Assembly: GCA_028281105.1 (NCBI GenBank) | Contig: JANQKQ010000042.1 | Coordinates: 124,001-188,000 of the forward strand | DNA length: 64,000 nucleotides | Reading direction: 5' to 3' | Origin: Rhizobiaceae bacterium | GTDB taxonomy: Bacteria; Pseudomonadota; Alphaproteobacteria; Rhizobiales; Rhizobiaceae | Shown: piece by piece, positions 14,986 to 23,623 of the stretch | Numbering within the stretch: the first letter of the stretch is position 1 | Layout of the letters: each line of letters opens with the position of its first letter | Notes under the pieces: model-generated | What the model saw: the letters and a program-made list of their open reading frames with translations, nothing else | What the model was told of the DNA's origin: nothing | The model's database searches: none | Made by a program: the position numbers and the translations under genes

Positions 14986-15999
14986 CTAATAAATAATCTC
15001 ACCATCTCCTCGGAGACGAATTTCAATTCTGCGCCTAGATCGATCCGCTGCGCTAGTATCGAACGAAGTAGTTCGTCTGTTTTCCGGTGTTATTAGCTGT
15101 GCACCAGAAAGAGGTAAAATCTCAAACGCCCTAGCCTTGGAAGAGTTCAATTCTATGAAGTTTGCAACAACCGCTGCACGCGCCAAGCCGAGGCCGGCGT
15201 TGTCCGCCGCTTCCAATTCCGACACGACAGTTTTGCCGCCGAGCATGATATCTAGCAGTCCCCTGTCCAAATTCGTGTCCAATGGGGGTAGAAGCTGTTG
15301 TTGATCTGTGTGGCCAACTACTTCAATCGCCGAGATGCTTTCACCAAATTGATCCAACAACATCTCTAACTTTGGAATTGTTTTTTCTAACAGCAAACGA
15401 CCAAAGGATTCTGATATTTCCGCACTACGGGTTTCGAAGCGATATCCGGCATCATCATCGAGTATCATTATTGGCGGCCAGTTTATTTTTGCTCTAAGTT
15501 CTTCAATTTCCATTTCCAGTTCACTTATTATTATTATTTTAGATCCGATCTCTTCCATAATTTCATTGACTCGCTGTTGCCGCAGGTTAAGGATTTCTTC
15601 CAGGCTAGCCACCTCATCGTTAAGGATTATTATGATCTGGTTTTGATCTTCTACTTGTTGTGCTTTCTGCTTGGCCTCAGTTTCAAATATCGTTAACTGC
15701 CTACCCAGCTCGACTTTCTCCTGAACGAGACCAGAGATAAATACACGAAGTTCCTGCTTCACATTGTCTGCAGGAGCCTTGGGTGGCTTGCTGGGCTCAG
15801 GATCATCGGAACCCGGTTGACCTTCGGGTTCCGTACCTTCTTGCGATACATCACCAACGCCAGTGCCTGTACTCGGATCAACTAACCCAAGGAACGGCTG
15901 GGTTCCCAAAAGAATGAGCGCAAAGAAGAGTAGAAATAGCACGATCTCAGTGAATGACGTTTGGACGAGATCATCGCTGTGCCATACGTGTCGTTTCAA
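14986..15999 (-). CDS. ZorB-like OmpA/MotB-domain protein
   Basis: The 337-residue protein has one N-terminal membrane helix (about 17-33), a proline/acid-rich linker, a long coiled coil (about 85-170) and a C-terminal OmpA-like peptidoglycan-binding domain (VVGHTDQQ near 227, RSRRRIEIRL near the end). This is MotB/ZorB architecture. In the helix start SFTEIVLFLLFF, a Glu (E18) sits where MotB-like stators carry the proton-conducting Asp. It follows the zorA-like gene with no gap. ZorB anchors the Zorya motor to the cell wall; here the long coiled coil is unusual. Confidence 0.75.
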   Translation of the reverse strand: MKRHVWHSDDLVQTSFTEIVLFLLFFALILLGTQPFLGLVDPSTGTGVGDVSQEGTEPEGQPGSDDPEPSKPPKAPADNVKQELRVFISGLVQEKVELGRQLTIFETEAKQKAQQVEDQNQIIIILNDEVASLEEILNLRQQRVNEIMEEIGSKIIIISELEMEIEELRAKINWPPIMILDDDAGYRFETRSAEISESFGRLLLEKTIPKLEMLLDQFGESISAIEVVGHTDQQQLLPPLDTNLDRGLLDIMLGGKTVVSELEAADNAGLGLARAAVVANFIELNSSKARAFEILPLSGAQLITPENRRTTSFDTSAADRSRRRIEIRLRGDGEIIY

Positions 16000-17205
16000 T
16001 CAAAAACGCCCCATAATAGCTCGTAACAGATTTCTTAAATAATTCTTCATGTCGGTGGGGCCATCAACCCTTTCGAAGTCTTTCGCAAAATTCCGAAGGC
16101 GTTTTTCAAACTCCTCCATTATCGCCCTAATCTTGTCGGTATCAGCTTTCAGGTTACTATCCGATGCAATCGTGTTCAAGTTTTCGGACATTCCAACAGT
16201 TGCACTCTCCAGCTTATCCAGTATCACCTCGATTACGTCAATCTTTTCGCGGATGGTCGCATCAAACCGAGCGGCTCTTGTTTCGGTGTTGGCCTGACCC
16301 TCTGAAACATGGCTGAGCGTGATGCTAGCTTCAGTTACGGTGGTGTTTAGTTCGTTAACGACTTGTATCAATTCGCGCTCGTGCAATTCGATGCTCTCAA
16401 AAGCCTCACTGAACGAATCGATCGCCGCCTTCACCGCCCCCATCTGGCCGCTATATCGATCAATGCTATCAACAAAGTTCGTTAGATTGCTAACCACACC
16501 CTGCAGCGCGATGCTCGCGTCCTCATGTCGGGCAGTGTATTTTTCAATCTCTAGACGATACCCAGCAAAGGCGGCGGACACCTCACCAAGTTCGCGAGCG
16601 ATTGTGGATTTTATGTCGTCAAATGCCGCCTGGACTTGGCCTGAAAGCGCTGAGAACTTGCCGGCTTCGGAGACGAAGACATTTGCGGTTGAAGTGACGG
16701 CTTTGCCAAGGGCCTCGTATTGAGATGTTAACAATGTGACGTATGAGAGTTCATCCTGCGGGAGACCGATGATCAATTTCCAGGTAGTTCTCAGAAAAAT
16801 AGCCCATACTGTACTGGAAAGTGCGATTGCATTTTGAACAATTGTTGCTTTAATTATTTCGTCATTCTGCCCCTCTTTTACATTGGCGAATGCAGTTATA
16901 AGCGCAACCAATGTCAGTATAAAGCCGAGATAGTATATACTATCCGACCATTTAATCTTGGCCTCATAGCCGCTTCTCAAATTAAGAATAAATATAATAA
17001 TAGTGTAAACTAATATAGAAAACGAATTGAATAGTGTTACATGAGTTATTTTTTGTTGATATTCTTCTGTATTTTCAAAAAAAATCCCGAAAGAAAAACT
17101 ATTTATATTGCTTAGCGTTGAATCTATCTGCCAGTTTGCCACAGACAGCAATAGAGTCATCCCAACAAAGATTAAGATCGAGAAAGTTTTGTAATTTTCG
17201 CTCAT
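16000..17205 (-). CDS. ZorA-like MotA/TolQ-type channel protein
   Basis: In 401 residues I see four hydrophobic helices (about 9-27, 60-79, 89-109, 122-147). A ~230-residue helical tail follows (about 165-385), rich in Glu, Ser and Ala with heptad-like spacing. A membrane channel domain plus an intracellular coiled-coil tail is the ZorA layout. No ZorC, D, E, F or G partner is adjacent: downstream is only zorB-like, and upstream only a 39-residue peptide. Codon use is AT-rich compared with neighbours. A generic MotA/ExbB relative is the main alternative. Confidence 0.7.
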   Translation of the reverse strand: MSENYKTFSILIFVGMTLLLSVANWQIDSTLSNINSFSFGIFFENTEEYQQKITHVTLFNSFSILVYTIIIFILNLRSGYEAKIKWSDSIYYLGFILTLVALITAFANVKEGQNDEIIKATIVQNAIALSSTVWAIFLRTTWKLIIGLPQDELSYVTLLTSQYEALGKAVTSTANVFVSEAGKFSALSGQVQAAFDDIKSTIARELGEVSAAFAGYRLEIEKYTARHEDASIALQGVVSNLTNFVDSIDRYSGQMGAVKAAIDSFSEAFESIELHERELIQVVNELNTTVTEASITLSHVSEGQANTETRAARFDATIREKIDVIEVILDKLESATVGMSENLNTIASDSNLKADTDKIRAIMEEFEKRLRNFAKDFERVDGPTDMKNYLRNLLRAIMGRF

Positions 17206-17207
17206 AA

Positions 17208-17235
17208 AAATGCCATCCTCAAGAAGGTGGCATTT
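17208..17235 (-). promoter_or_regulatory. Hairpin covering the zorA-like ribosome-binding site
   Basis: An 11-bp stem with one bulged base (17208-17219 with 17225-17235, loop 17220-17224) ends two bases before the zorA-like start. On the minus strand the AGGA needed for initiation is in the 3' arm, so folding would hide it. T-runs flank the stem on both strands, so it could also end transcription. The regulatory role is inferred. Confidence 0.5.
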
Positions 17236-17264
17236 CTTTTAACATGGTCTACGCAGCGTGTTAA

Positions 17265-17384
17265 TCAGTTTGTATGATCCAGATCTTTATTTGTTATACG
17301 AGCCGAATAGAACATGAGCACGAGAACGACCACAAGCAGAGAAGCGATAATGATCAACTCAAGTGCATATGGGGAAGAGAACAT
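17265..17384 (-). CDS. 39-aa single-pass membrane peptide upstream of zorA-like gene
   Basis: AAAGGAG lies 6 bases before the ATG at 17384. The peptide starts MFSSPYALE, continues with a ~17-residue membrane helix (LIIIASLLVVVLVLMFY) and ends in a short charged tail (SARITNKDLDHTN). The stop at 17265 is 59 bases before the zorA-like start in the same orientation, with the hairpin between. The excellent ribosome-binding site and clean helix argue for a real gene, probably a component or regulator of the ZorAB-like complex. No homolog is recognised. Confidence 0.6.
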   Translation of the reverse strand: MFSSPYALELIIIASLLVVVLVLMFYSARITNKDLDHTN

Positions 17385-17636
17385 CTTAATCTCCTTTCAT
17401 GGATGCACAACCGTTACGCACCCATGCCAGAGGTCAAGTTATCCTGCGAATATGCTAACAATCAATTAACAAAAAGTCAAACATAATAGAATCTTTCTGG
17501 CTATATTCAAATTTGGGCTTATATATTTATACTACGCAAATCTAACTGGTATGCCTTTATAATGAAGGTAATAAGTCGCAACAAAAAAACACTTTTACAG
17601 GTTCATCAACTTCTCTTGCTTCGCAAACACGTTCTT

Positions 17637-17762
17637 TTAGTGGTGGGTCCGTTCGGTAGTGTCTCTGACAACGCGGGCAGGTGCAGCTTCCAGGCGGGCG
17701 ATGTGTTGCGGTGAGTACAGAACCAGCTCTCTCACCTGGCGCTTCGATAACATCTTCATCAC
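17637..17762 (-). pseudogene. Truncated duplicate of alpA
   Basis: The first 27 codons equal those of alpA at 14054-14254 (through HIARLEAA). The frame then runs into unrelated sequence and stops after 14 more residues, losing the second half of the DNA-binding domain. It lies in the second copy of the 133-bp repeat. The remaining non-coding sequence at 17385-17636 is AT-rich and shows nothing else recognisable. Confidence 0.8.
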
Positions 17763-17818
17763 GATGTCTCCTCAAATTGAGGAGCACCGCGATGCCCCGT
17801 GGGTTGGCAAGCCCAGGG
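17686..17818 (-). repeat. 133-bp direct repeat, copy 2
   Basis: This is the counterpart of 14178-14310. The leader inverted repeat is kept, and its loop region changed so that the arms are longer (CTCCTCAA/TTGAGGAG). The segment between the copies (14311-17685) is AT-rich and holds the ZorAB-like block, so the repeats mark the edges of an inserted cassette. Confidence 0.85.
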
Positions 17819-17896
17819 TGGGGGACCGTAATATCTGCAGCACTAATGTCACAATTAGGGATAAGTTTATTCCAAAAAAATTTGGGGAATATCCGC

Positions 17897-20116
17897 TCAA
17901 CTAAGTAGCTCTGTTGTTAGACTTGCGAGCTCATCCACATACGGCGCATTCGCCTTCGCCCAAAGTGTTCGCAATATCTGGTCCGGCACGAATTCATCAT
18001 ATTTCGCATTTTGCAGATTCTCGACAAAGTCTGCCAAGTCGCTCGAATTCGGCGGCGCCTCCCCAATCTTCCCAACAAGCTCTCTTGCCACTTCGGGTTC
18101 GGTGTCCAAGACGGTAATTCCGATTTCGTGCACAGCGCATTCTAATCCGGCGCCCGCCAGCGCGACGGCTAACGCTGCGTTGGTACCGGAGCCCCGCCAT
18201 GTGAATATGTGAGTGTCTTTGCCGGCGGCCAAGAAACGAGCATTGTCCAGATCATTGTCGAAAAAGGCGCGCCGGGCTTTCGATAACACCTCTCGGGCTG
18301 CTCCATCGAGGTAAGCGGGTTGGTCGTGCGAGCGGTAGACCGTTCGCATTTCAGATACAAAACGATCATCAAGTGGCTCGGTGGCTGTTTTGTCAAATTT
18401 TGGAATTTTGGCCGAGCGATGCGGAGCTACCTCCAGAACCTTACTTAGGTCATCAACACTAACAACTCGCCAGCGATGACCAGCAAACGCCAGGATGCTG
18501 CCAACTCCCAATGCGTTGACGATGGGGATCGTGCCCAGTTCGCGCCCGGAGGATATCAGCCGCCATTCCTGATCGGTTTGAAAGACCGCGTAGAAATCAT
18601 GCCGGGAGGTGATCACCTCACCCAGTCGTCCGAGCATTATAGTGCGGTTTGGCGCCTGTTCGACTAGGGATGCCGCCGACATGCCTCGCAGCAACGTCAC
18701 AAAGAGCTCTTGATCCATCGCGCCCAGTGGCCCCTGGCAGATGAGATCGAACAGTTCGTGTGCCATCGCACCACCACGTTGCGCGATGACCGACAGCACC
18801 TGATGGAGAACAACAGTAGCGACCGCTTGATCGATGCGGGGCAACTCGATGAATTTCTCGATCAGCAGGCGAACCGCTGCCACCGATCGAACCACCTCCA
18901 GATGCAGTCGGTCGAGGATGTCGGAGTCGGCCGCGATGATCGGCTCGCGCACGTAGATACGCAAGATGGCGGGGCTGCCGGCTCTGCGGCCACTGCGCCC
19001 AAGCCTCTGGCGCAACGACGACATTGACCTCGGCGCCCCAACTTGCGCGACGGATTTCACCGAACCAACATCGATGCCCAACTCCAATGTAGTTGTCGCG
19101 ACCGCGGTGGTAGGCAATTTCTCTGCCTTTAGCCTTTCCTCCAACTCCTCACGCAAAAGCTTCGACAGGCTGCCGTGGTGAGGAAAGAACTCGTTGGGGA
19201 CTCGAAGCGCAGCCGATCTGCGCACGAGTCGATCAGACAACGCCTCGACCCTTCGGCGCGAACCGGCGAACATCAGATGGTTGTCACCTCGCAAGACTTC
19301 GAAAACGTGGTCGGCGATTGCATCCAGCGCTCGTCGGCGACCCGGCTCTCCTGCTTCAATGTCGTCCTCATCAGGTTCCGGATCGGGATAGGCGCGAACC
19401 TGTAGTTTGAGCTCAGGCGCGTGACCGTCATCGCTGATGATCTGGACGGACTCGGCGGCCTCCTCGTTCAACCATGCCGCGGCCACCGAAAGATCCCCTA
19501 TGGTTGCCGACAATCCTAGTCTTCGCGGACGTTCACTCGAAATAGCGTCGATGCGCCTCAGCAACGAAAACAGATGCAGGCCCCTGGCGCCCTGCATGAA
19601 TGAGTGCAGCTCATCGATGACAATGAACTTAACGCGCCCTAGAAGCTTCTGCACGTTCCTTGATCGACGCAGAAACATCGCCTCGATGGATTCGGGAGTG
19701 ATCAGCGCGATGCCTTTTGGGTTTCTTAGCAGGCGCTGTTTGGCCCCTTGGGGAGCATCTCCGTGCCACCGAACCAGGTTGAGTTGGAGGCTTTCGCAAA
19801 GACCTTCGAGCCGACGGAATTGGTCGTTGATCAACGCCTTTAGCGGACTGATGTATAAAACCGCCAAACCTTGGCCACGGTTGTCCGCAAGCGCGGCGGT
19901 CAACGCCGGTAAGAAGGCGGCCTCGGTCTTTCCAGCGGCGGTGGGGGCGGATATCAGTACATCGTCATCCGTGGTCAATACCGCCCGGATGGTCTCGTCC
20001 TGAACCGTGCGCAGGGCCTCCCATTTTTGGTCCCATATCCACCGCTGAATCTCCGGGTGAAGCAGGTCGAAGCTTGAACGATTTTCATAATCTGAGTGAG
20101 GCAAGATCGTCCTCAC
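17897..20116 (-). CDS. sngC: Shango helicase SngC-like (DEAD/DEAH, Lhr-like)
   Basis: The 739-residue SF2 helicase has Walker A SAPTAAGKTEAAFLPAL (about 57-73), DELH in motif II (VIDELHSFM), motif III LSATIGDL, and the C-terminal helicase motifs (TTTLELGIDVGSV, QRLGRSGRRAGSP). This is the Lhr/BrxHI-like type. It is the last gene of three overlapping genes; it overlaps the ATPase gene by 32 bp. TerB-domain protein, DUF2791-type ATPase and this helicase in one operon match the Shango anti-phage system. The named-system assignment is from gene order and domains. Confidence 0.82.
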   Translation of the reverse strand: MRTILPHSDYENRSSFDLLHPEIQRWIWDQKWEALRTVQDETIRAVLTTDDDVLISAPTAAGKTEAAFLPALTAALADNRGQGLAVLYISPLKALINDQFRRLEGLCESLQLNLVRWHGDAPQGAKQRLLRNPKGIALITPESIEAMFLRRSRNVQKLLGRVKFIVIDELHSFMQGARGLHLFSLLRRIDAISSERPRRLGLSATIGDLSVAAAWLNEEAAESVQIISDDGHAPELKLQVRAYPDPEPDEDDIEAGEPGRRRALDAIADHVFEVLRGDNHLMFAGSRRRVEALSDRLVRRSAALRVPNEFFPHHGSLSKLLREELEERLKAEKLPTTAVATTTLELGIDVGSVKSVAQVGAPRSMSSLRQRLGRSGRRAGSPAILRIYVREPIIAADSDILDRLHLEVVRSVAAVRLLIEKFIELPRIDQAVATVVLHQVLSVIAQRGGAMAHELFDLICQGPLGAMDQELFVTLLRGMSAASLVEQAPNRTIMLGRLGEVITSRHDFYAVFQTDQEWRLISSGRELGTIPIVNALGVGSILAFAGHRWRVVSVDDLSKVLEVAPHRSAKIPKFDKTATEPLDDRFVSEMRTVYRSHDQPAYLDGAAREVLSKARRAFFDNDLDNARFLAAGKDTHIFTWRGSGTNAALAVALAGAGLECAVHEIGITVLDTEPEVARELVGKIGEAPPNSSDLADFVENLQNAKYDEFVPDQILRTLWAKANAPYVDELASLTTELLS

Positions 20117-21377
20117 TGTCTGGTGCTTGAACGTCGTCCTGCTCTATGCGGGCCGACGACAACAATTGCCGCCAATCCGCGCCGGGCCGCTGCTCCAGCA
20201 CCGCGAGCAGTTGTACGAAAGTTCTGATGGTATTGCGCGGTGTTCTGAAATAAGCCTCACCGACATGATTACTGCAATGCTCCATGAAAGCGTGAAGCCC
20301 TTCATCGGGAAGCAGTTTCTTGCCGCCGCTCCCGGCCAGGAAGATGTGCCTGACCTTGCCCAGCAGCACATAGAGTTCTTCCGGCGTGAGGTTTTGCAAC
20401 CGGATGACGGGACTATACGGATCGATCTCACCCGATTGAGCAAAAGTGTTTTCGGCCAGGCGTGACTGCAGCGCTTCGTAGCTGTATAGGCCGCGCCTAG
20501 TGTCCATGAGGAACTCGGGCGTTCCCCCCATGACAAAGCCAACTCGCGAAGACCCACCATGGAGGGAATCGTTGTACATGCGCAACAACTGTTCGTAGTT
20601 CTGATTCCTCGAACGAGCGTTTTGGAGCTTGTACAGATTGACCATCTCATCAAGCACGATCAGCAGGCCTGAGTAACCGCCCAATACGACGAACTTTGCG
20701 AGCAACTTGAGCGCATCGTAGAAATGGTCATCGTCGATGATGTTGCGAACTCCGACCGCCTGGCGCGCTTCCGTCTTGGTGGAGTATTCGGCGCGAAGCC
20801 ACCTGAGCGCATCCGATTTCAACCGTTCGTTGCCTTCCTCATCTCCGCGCCAATAGGCTTTGATGACCGTGGCGTAGTCATATCCGCCGACATAGTCCGA
20901 GAAGCCAGCGAGGGCTTCGTCGATTACTTTTTCTACCGATATGCCTCTGTCTTTGGCCTGGTGAATGCAGTCGCTGACGAAACGCTCGACAATGCTGGGA
21001 AGGGCTCCGCCCTCTGGTTTGGTGCGCGTCGACAAGTTCGCTACAGCCTCCGCGTACAGATGCCGCGCCTGTCCTTCCCTGGCGTGAAGCCTCCTGTTCG
21101 GCGACAAGTCGGCGTGAACGGTTACGCATTTCTTTTCCAGGGCAATAAGGCGCACCAGGTTGAGGAAGAAGGTCTTTCCTGAGCCATATTCGCCAATGAC
21201 GAAGCGAAAGGCCGTACCCCCATCAACGAGGCGTTCTATATCGCGAACCAGGGCTGCTATCTCCGCTGCACGTCCGACCTGAATATGCTGGATACCCACG
21301 CGAGGCACGACACCTGCAGCAAGGGCCTGAAGGATAGTGTCGCGATCTTTCGCCTTAATTCTTGGTGACTTGCTCAC
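20085..21377 (-). CDS. sngB: Shango ATPase SngB-like (DUF2791/BrxC-BrxD-type P-loop protein)
   Basis: The 430-residue ATPase has Walker A IGEYGSGKTFFLNLVR (about 61-76) and Walker B LLIVLDEMVNLYKL. A FVMGGTPEFL segment, as in the DUF2791 ATPases of BREX and related loci, lies after it. Upstream it overlaps the TerB-domain gene by ATGA; downstream it overlaps the helicase gene. It probably forms the nucleotide-driven core between the TerB protein and the helicase. Confidence 0.82.
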   Translation of the reverse strand: MSKSPRIKAKDRDTILQALAAGVVPRVGIQHIQVGRAAEIAALVRDIERLVDGGTAFRFVIGEYGSGKTFFLNLVRLIALEKKCVTVHADLSPNRRLHAREGQARHLYAEAVANLSTRTKPEGGALPSIVERFVSDCIHQAKDRGISVEKVIDEALAGFSDYVGGYDYATVIKAYWRGDEEGNERLKSDALRWLRAEYSTKTEARQAVGVRNIIDDDHFYDALKLLAKFVVLGGYSGLLIVLDEMVNLYKLQNARSRNQNYEQLLRMYNDSLHGGSSRVGFVMGGTPEFLMDTRRGLYSYEALQSRLAENTFAQSGEIDPYSPVIRLQNLTPEELYVLLGKVRHIFLAGSGGKKLLPDEGLHAFMEHCSNHVGEAYFRTPRNTIRTFVQLLAVLEQRPGADWRQLLSSARIEQDDVQAPDSEDDLASLRL

Positions 21378-23623
21378 GCGTGCTCGAGCTCCGTCAGTTG
21401 CTCTACAATGTGATCTGCTGGCGCCAGGACCTGCTCGTTATCAAACAGTAATTCATCGAACCTCTCAAATGCCCAGTCATTTATAGTGTCAAGCGCCCCT
21501 TCCGGCAGCAGATTTGCTTCTCTGGCCAGACCCTCAAATTCAGCGCGTGAAACTCCACTGCGATCTAGAAGAGCTCTCAGCAGCTGAGAGTGCCGATGAT
21601 CCAGCCCTTTGAACAAAGTTTCAGGTTGGGCTCCTCCGTTGGCCGGTTGACCTGCGGCCTGCGGTTGCTCCACTTCGACAAATATGTTCGACAGCAGTTC
21701 GCTGACAGCCGATGTCTCTTGGCGAATGCGACGTAGCTTGCCTTCGTCAATCGCGATGCCGTCGCGTTCCTCGGGCTTTGGCGGTATCGGTATGCTTCGT
21801 TCCACTACCGCCGGCGCCACGCTTACCGGACCGTCCTGGACGTTGCCGCGATGCAACTTGCCATAGATGTCTTCCGATCCAAGCCCCAACGCCTTGGCGA
21901 GCTTCTCCAGGAAAACCACCTCCCTTGGGTCGACGATGCCATCGGCGAGAACCGTCGCACAGGCCGAGTCTAGAATCCGGTGTCTTTCGCTACCTGAAAC
22001 TTCCGCTAGACGCCTCAACACGGTTCTTTGCTTCGGTACATCTTGCCACATCGCCCCGGCGTACGCGAACAGCCGTAGCCGTTGAGCGGCTGTCAGATGC
22101 TTGGCGGCCGCGATCTCGCTTCGAACGTGCGAAAATTCTTGCGCGGCCATCCTCTCATCGGCGGCTGAGGCGAGGACCGCGACCTCAGCAATGGTCCGCA
22201 TCGAAATGTAGTCCTGTGACGTTGCATCGATGGGCGCACCGTCCTTAACCTTAAAGAGTAAGATTTGACCTTGCTGCGACGGTGGCGTCGAACCAAAACG
22301 CGGGTCCGGCTCGAAGGCGATGGCAAGTTGATCGAGAAATCGCCCAAGTCGCTCCAATCGAGCGACAGTTGGACGGCCAGCGATTTCGCTCATGCCAGTG
22401 GTTTTAGCGAGGCTTTCGAACTCCGTGCTGGCGACCGAACGCCCTTTGAAGAGTTTTTCCAAGTCCTGCGCCACCATGTGGATTGCGCTGTCGCCGGAGA
22501 CGCTGAGCAGTTCCACCGGCAGCCGCGATCCACCTTCACTGGTGCCCTCGGCTTGCGGATTTCGCCCGAGAAAACGGCTGTAGCTGGCCAACTCTTCAGC
22601 ACATGTGGTTGCCAGGTCGACCAGGCGATTTGCAGGTCCGGTCAGATTTGAAACATCTGGAATGTTCCGGCCATCGACCCTAATCGGCACCTCCATGTGA
22701 CATGAGCCGCTTGCGGATTGGTATCGCCATATAAGCGTCTTCTTGGGAGTCCGCACCGGCAGACCCTTTGGATACTTACTTTGAAACTTGAGCTTCCAAA
22801 GAGCGACAAATTCCTTGAAACACCGGGTGATCGGCGTGCGCATCGGCACGTATGGTTCGGCCAGCAACCAACGCAACGCATCCTCAGCCAGAATTGGCTG
22901 CCGTCTCAGGAGCTTTGCCCCAAGATGTATGCGAAGCGACAAGGGCAGTTCATCGTACTGATGCGAAGGCGGTGATAGCGGCGGCAAGGCCATCCCGGTT
23001 TCGCCGAGCAAGCTAGCGCCTTCCAAAAAAGCCGTCGCATATCTGCGGAAAGAAGGATTGTCTCCGTATAGCGCCAGCAGTCGCTGAACCTCACGCGTGA
23101 TCGGCTGGCTGTCCTGCCTCGCCTTGTCTACAAACAGACGCCGTTCCAAGCCGTATAAGAACAGAAAGACATGGCCGATGCCGATTTCAGGATCGCATCG
23201 ACCGCCTGCCAGCCATTCCAGATAAGCACGCCGCGCATTCAAAGTAATTTTCGAGTAGGACGGCCAATAAGGCATCGTCGTCCCGGACCAGTCCGGTTCT
23301 GATTTTGCTATCTTCAAGTTGGGATTGATCAGGCAGTTATCCGCTTCGCCATATAGGCCAGGCAGATGCTCACCAACGTAGATCATGCCACCTTCAATAC
23401 GCAGACCCGCAACTTCGACTGCGGTACCGGGTTCAATCCATCTGGCCGGTTTGCGTGTGCTGACGGAGGGCTTTTGTGTCGAGGCGAGCGCTTTTGGCCC
23501 GAGGCCGCGACCATTCGCTACGACGTTTGGATCGTCAGCAACTCTTGGCTTGAACAGGCGAACGACACCTGCCAGCAGGCTCCAAACAAGCCAAACCAAG
23601 AAAATGCCAAGGAACCACTCCAT
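21374..23623 (-). CDS. sngA: Shango TerB-domain protein SngA-like
   Basis: Start 23623 gives MEWFLGIFLVWLVWSLLAGVV, a membrane helix. The frame extends to an ATG at 23698, but those extra residues look non-coding. Domains in order: N-terminal helix, TerB-N-like region (about 60-350), TerB (about 505-585, ending CATVLADGIVDPREVVFLEKLAKALGL) and TerB-C-like tail (about 660-749). TerB domains bind metals and sit at membranes in stress and defence loci. It leads the three-gene operon and probably places the complex at the membrane. Confidence 0.8.
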   Translation of the reverse strand: MEWFLGIFLVWLVWSLLAGVVRLFKPRVADDPNVVANGRGLGPKALASTQKPSVSTRKPARWIEPGTAVEVAGLRIEGGMIYVGEHLPGLYGEADNCLINPNLKIAKSEPDWSGTTMPYWPSYSKITLNARRAYLEWLAGGRCDPEIGIGHVFLFLYGLERRLFVDKARQDSQPITREVQRLLALYGDNPSFRRYATAFLEGASLLGETGMALPPLSPPSHQYDELPLSLRIHLGAKLLRRQPILAEDALRWLLAEPYVPMRTPITRCFKEFVALWKLKFQSKYPKGLPVRTPKKTLIWRYQSASGSCHMEVPIRVDGRNIPDVSNLTGPANRLVDLATTCAEELASYSRFLGRNPQAEGTSEGGSRLPVELLSVSGDSAIHMVAQDLEKLFKGRSVASTEFESLAKTTGMSEIAGRPTVARLERLGRFLDQLAIAFEPDPRFGSTPPSQQGQILLFKVKDGAPIDATSQDYISMRTIAEVAVLASAADERMAAQEFSHVRSEIAAAKHLTAAQRLRLFAYAGAMWQDVPKQRTVLRRLAEVSGSERHRILDSACATVLADGIVDPREVVFLEKLAKALGLGSEDIYGKLHRGNVQDGPVSVAPAVVERSIPIPPKPEERDGIAIDEGKLRRIRQETSAVSELLSNIFVEVEQPQAAGQPANGGAQPETLFKGLDHRHSQLLRALLDRSGVSRAEFEGLAREANLLPEGALDTINDWAFERFDELLFDNEQVLAPADHIVEQLTELEHA

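Noticed and set aside
17274-17486. 70-residue plus-strand frame upstream of the zorA-like gene
   Set aside because: It is polar and motif-free; the minus strand of the same DNA holds a better 39-residue membrane peptide with a strong ribosome-binding site.
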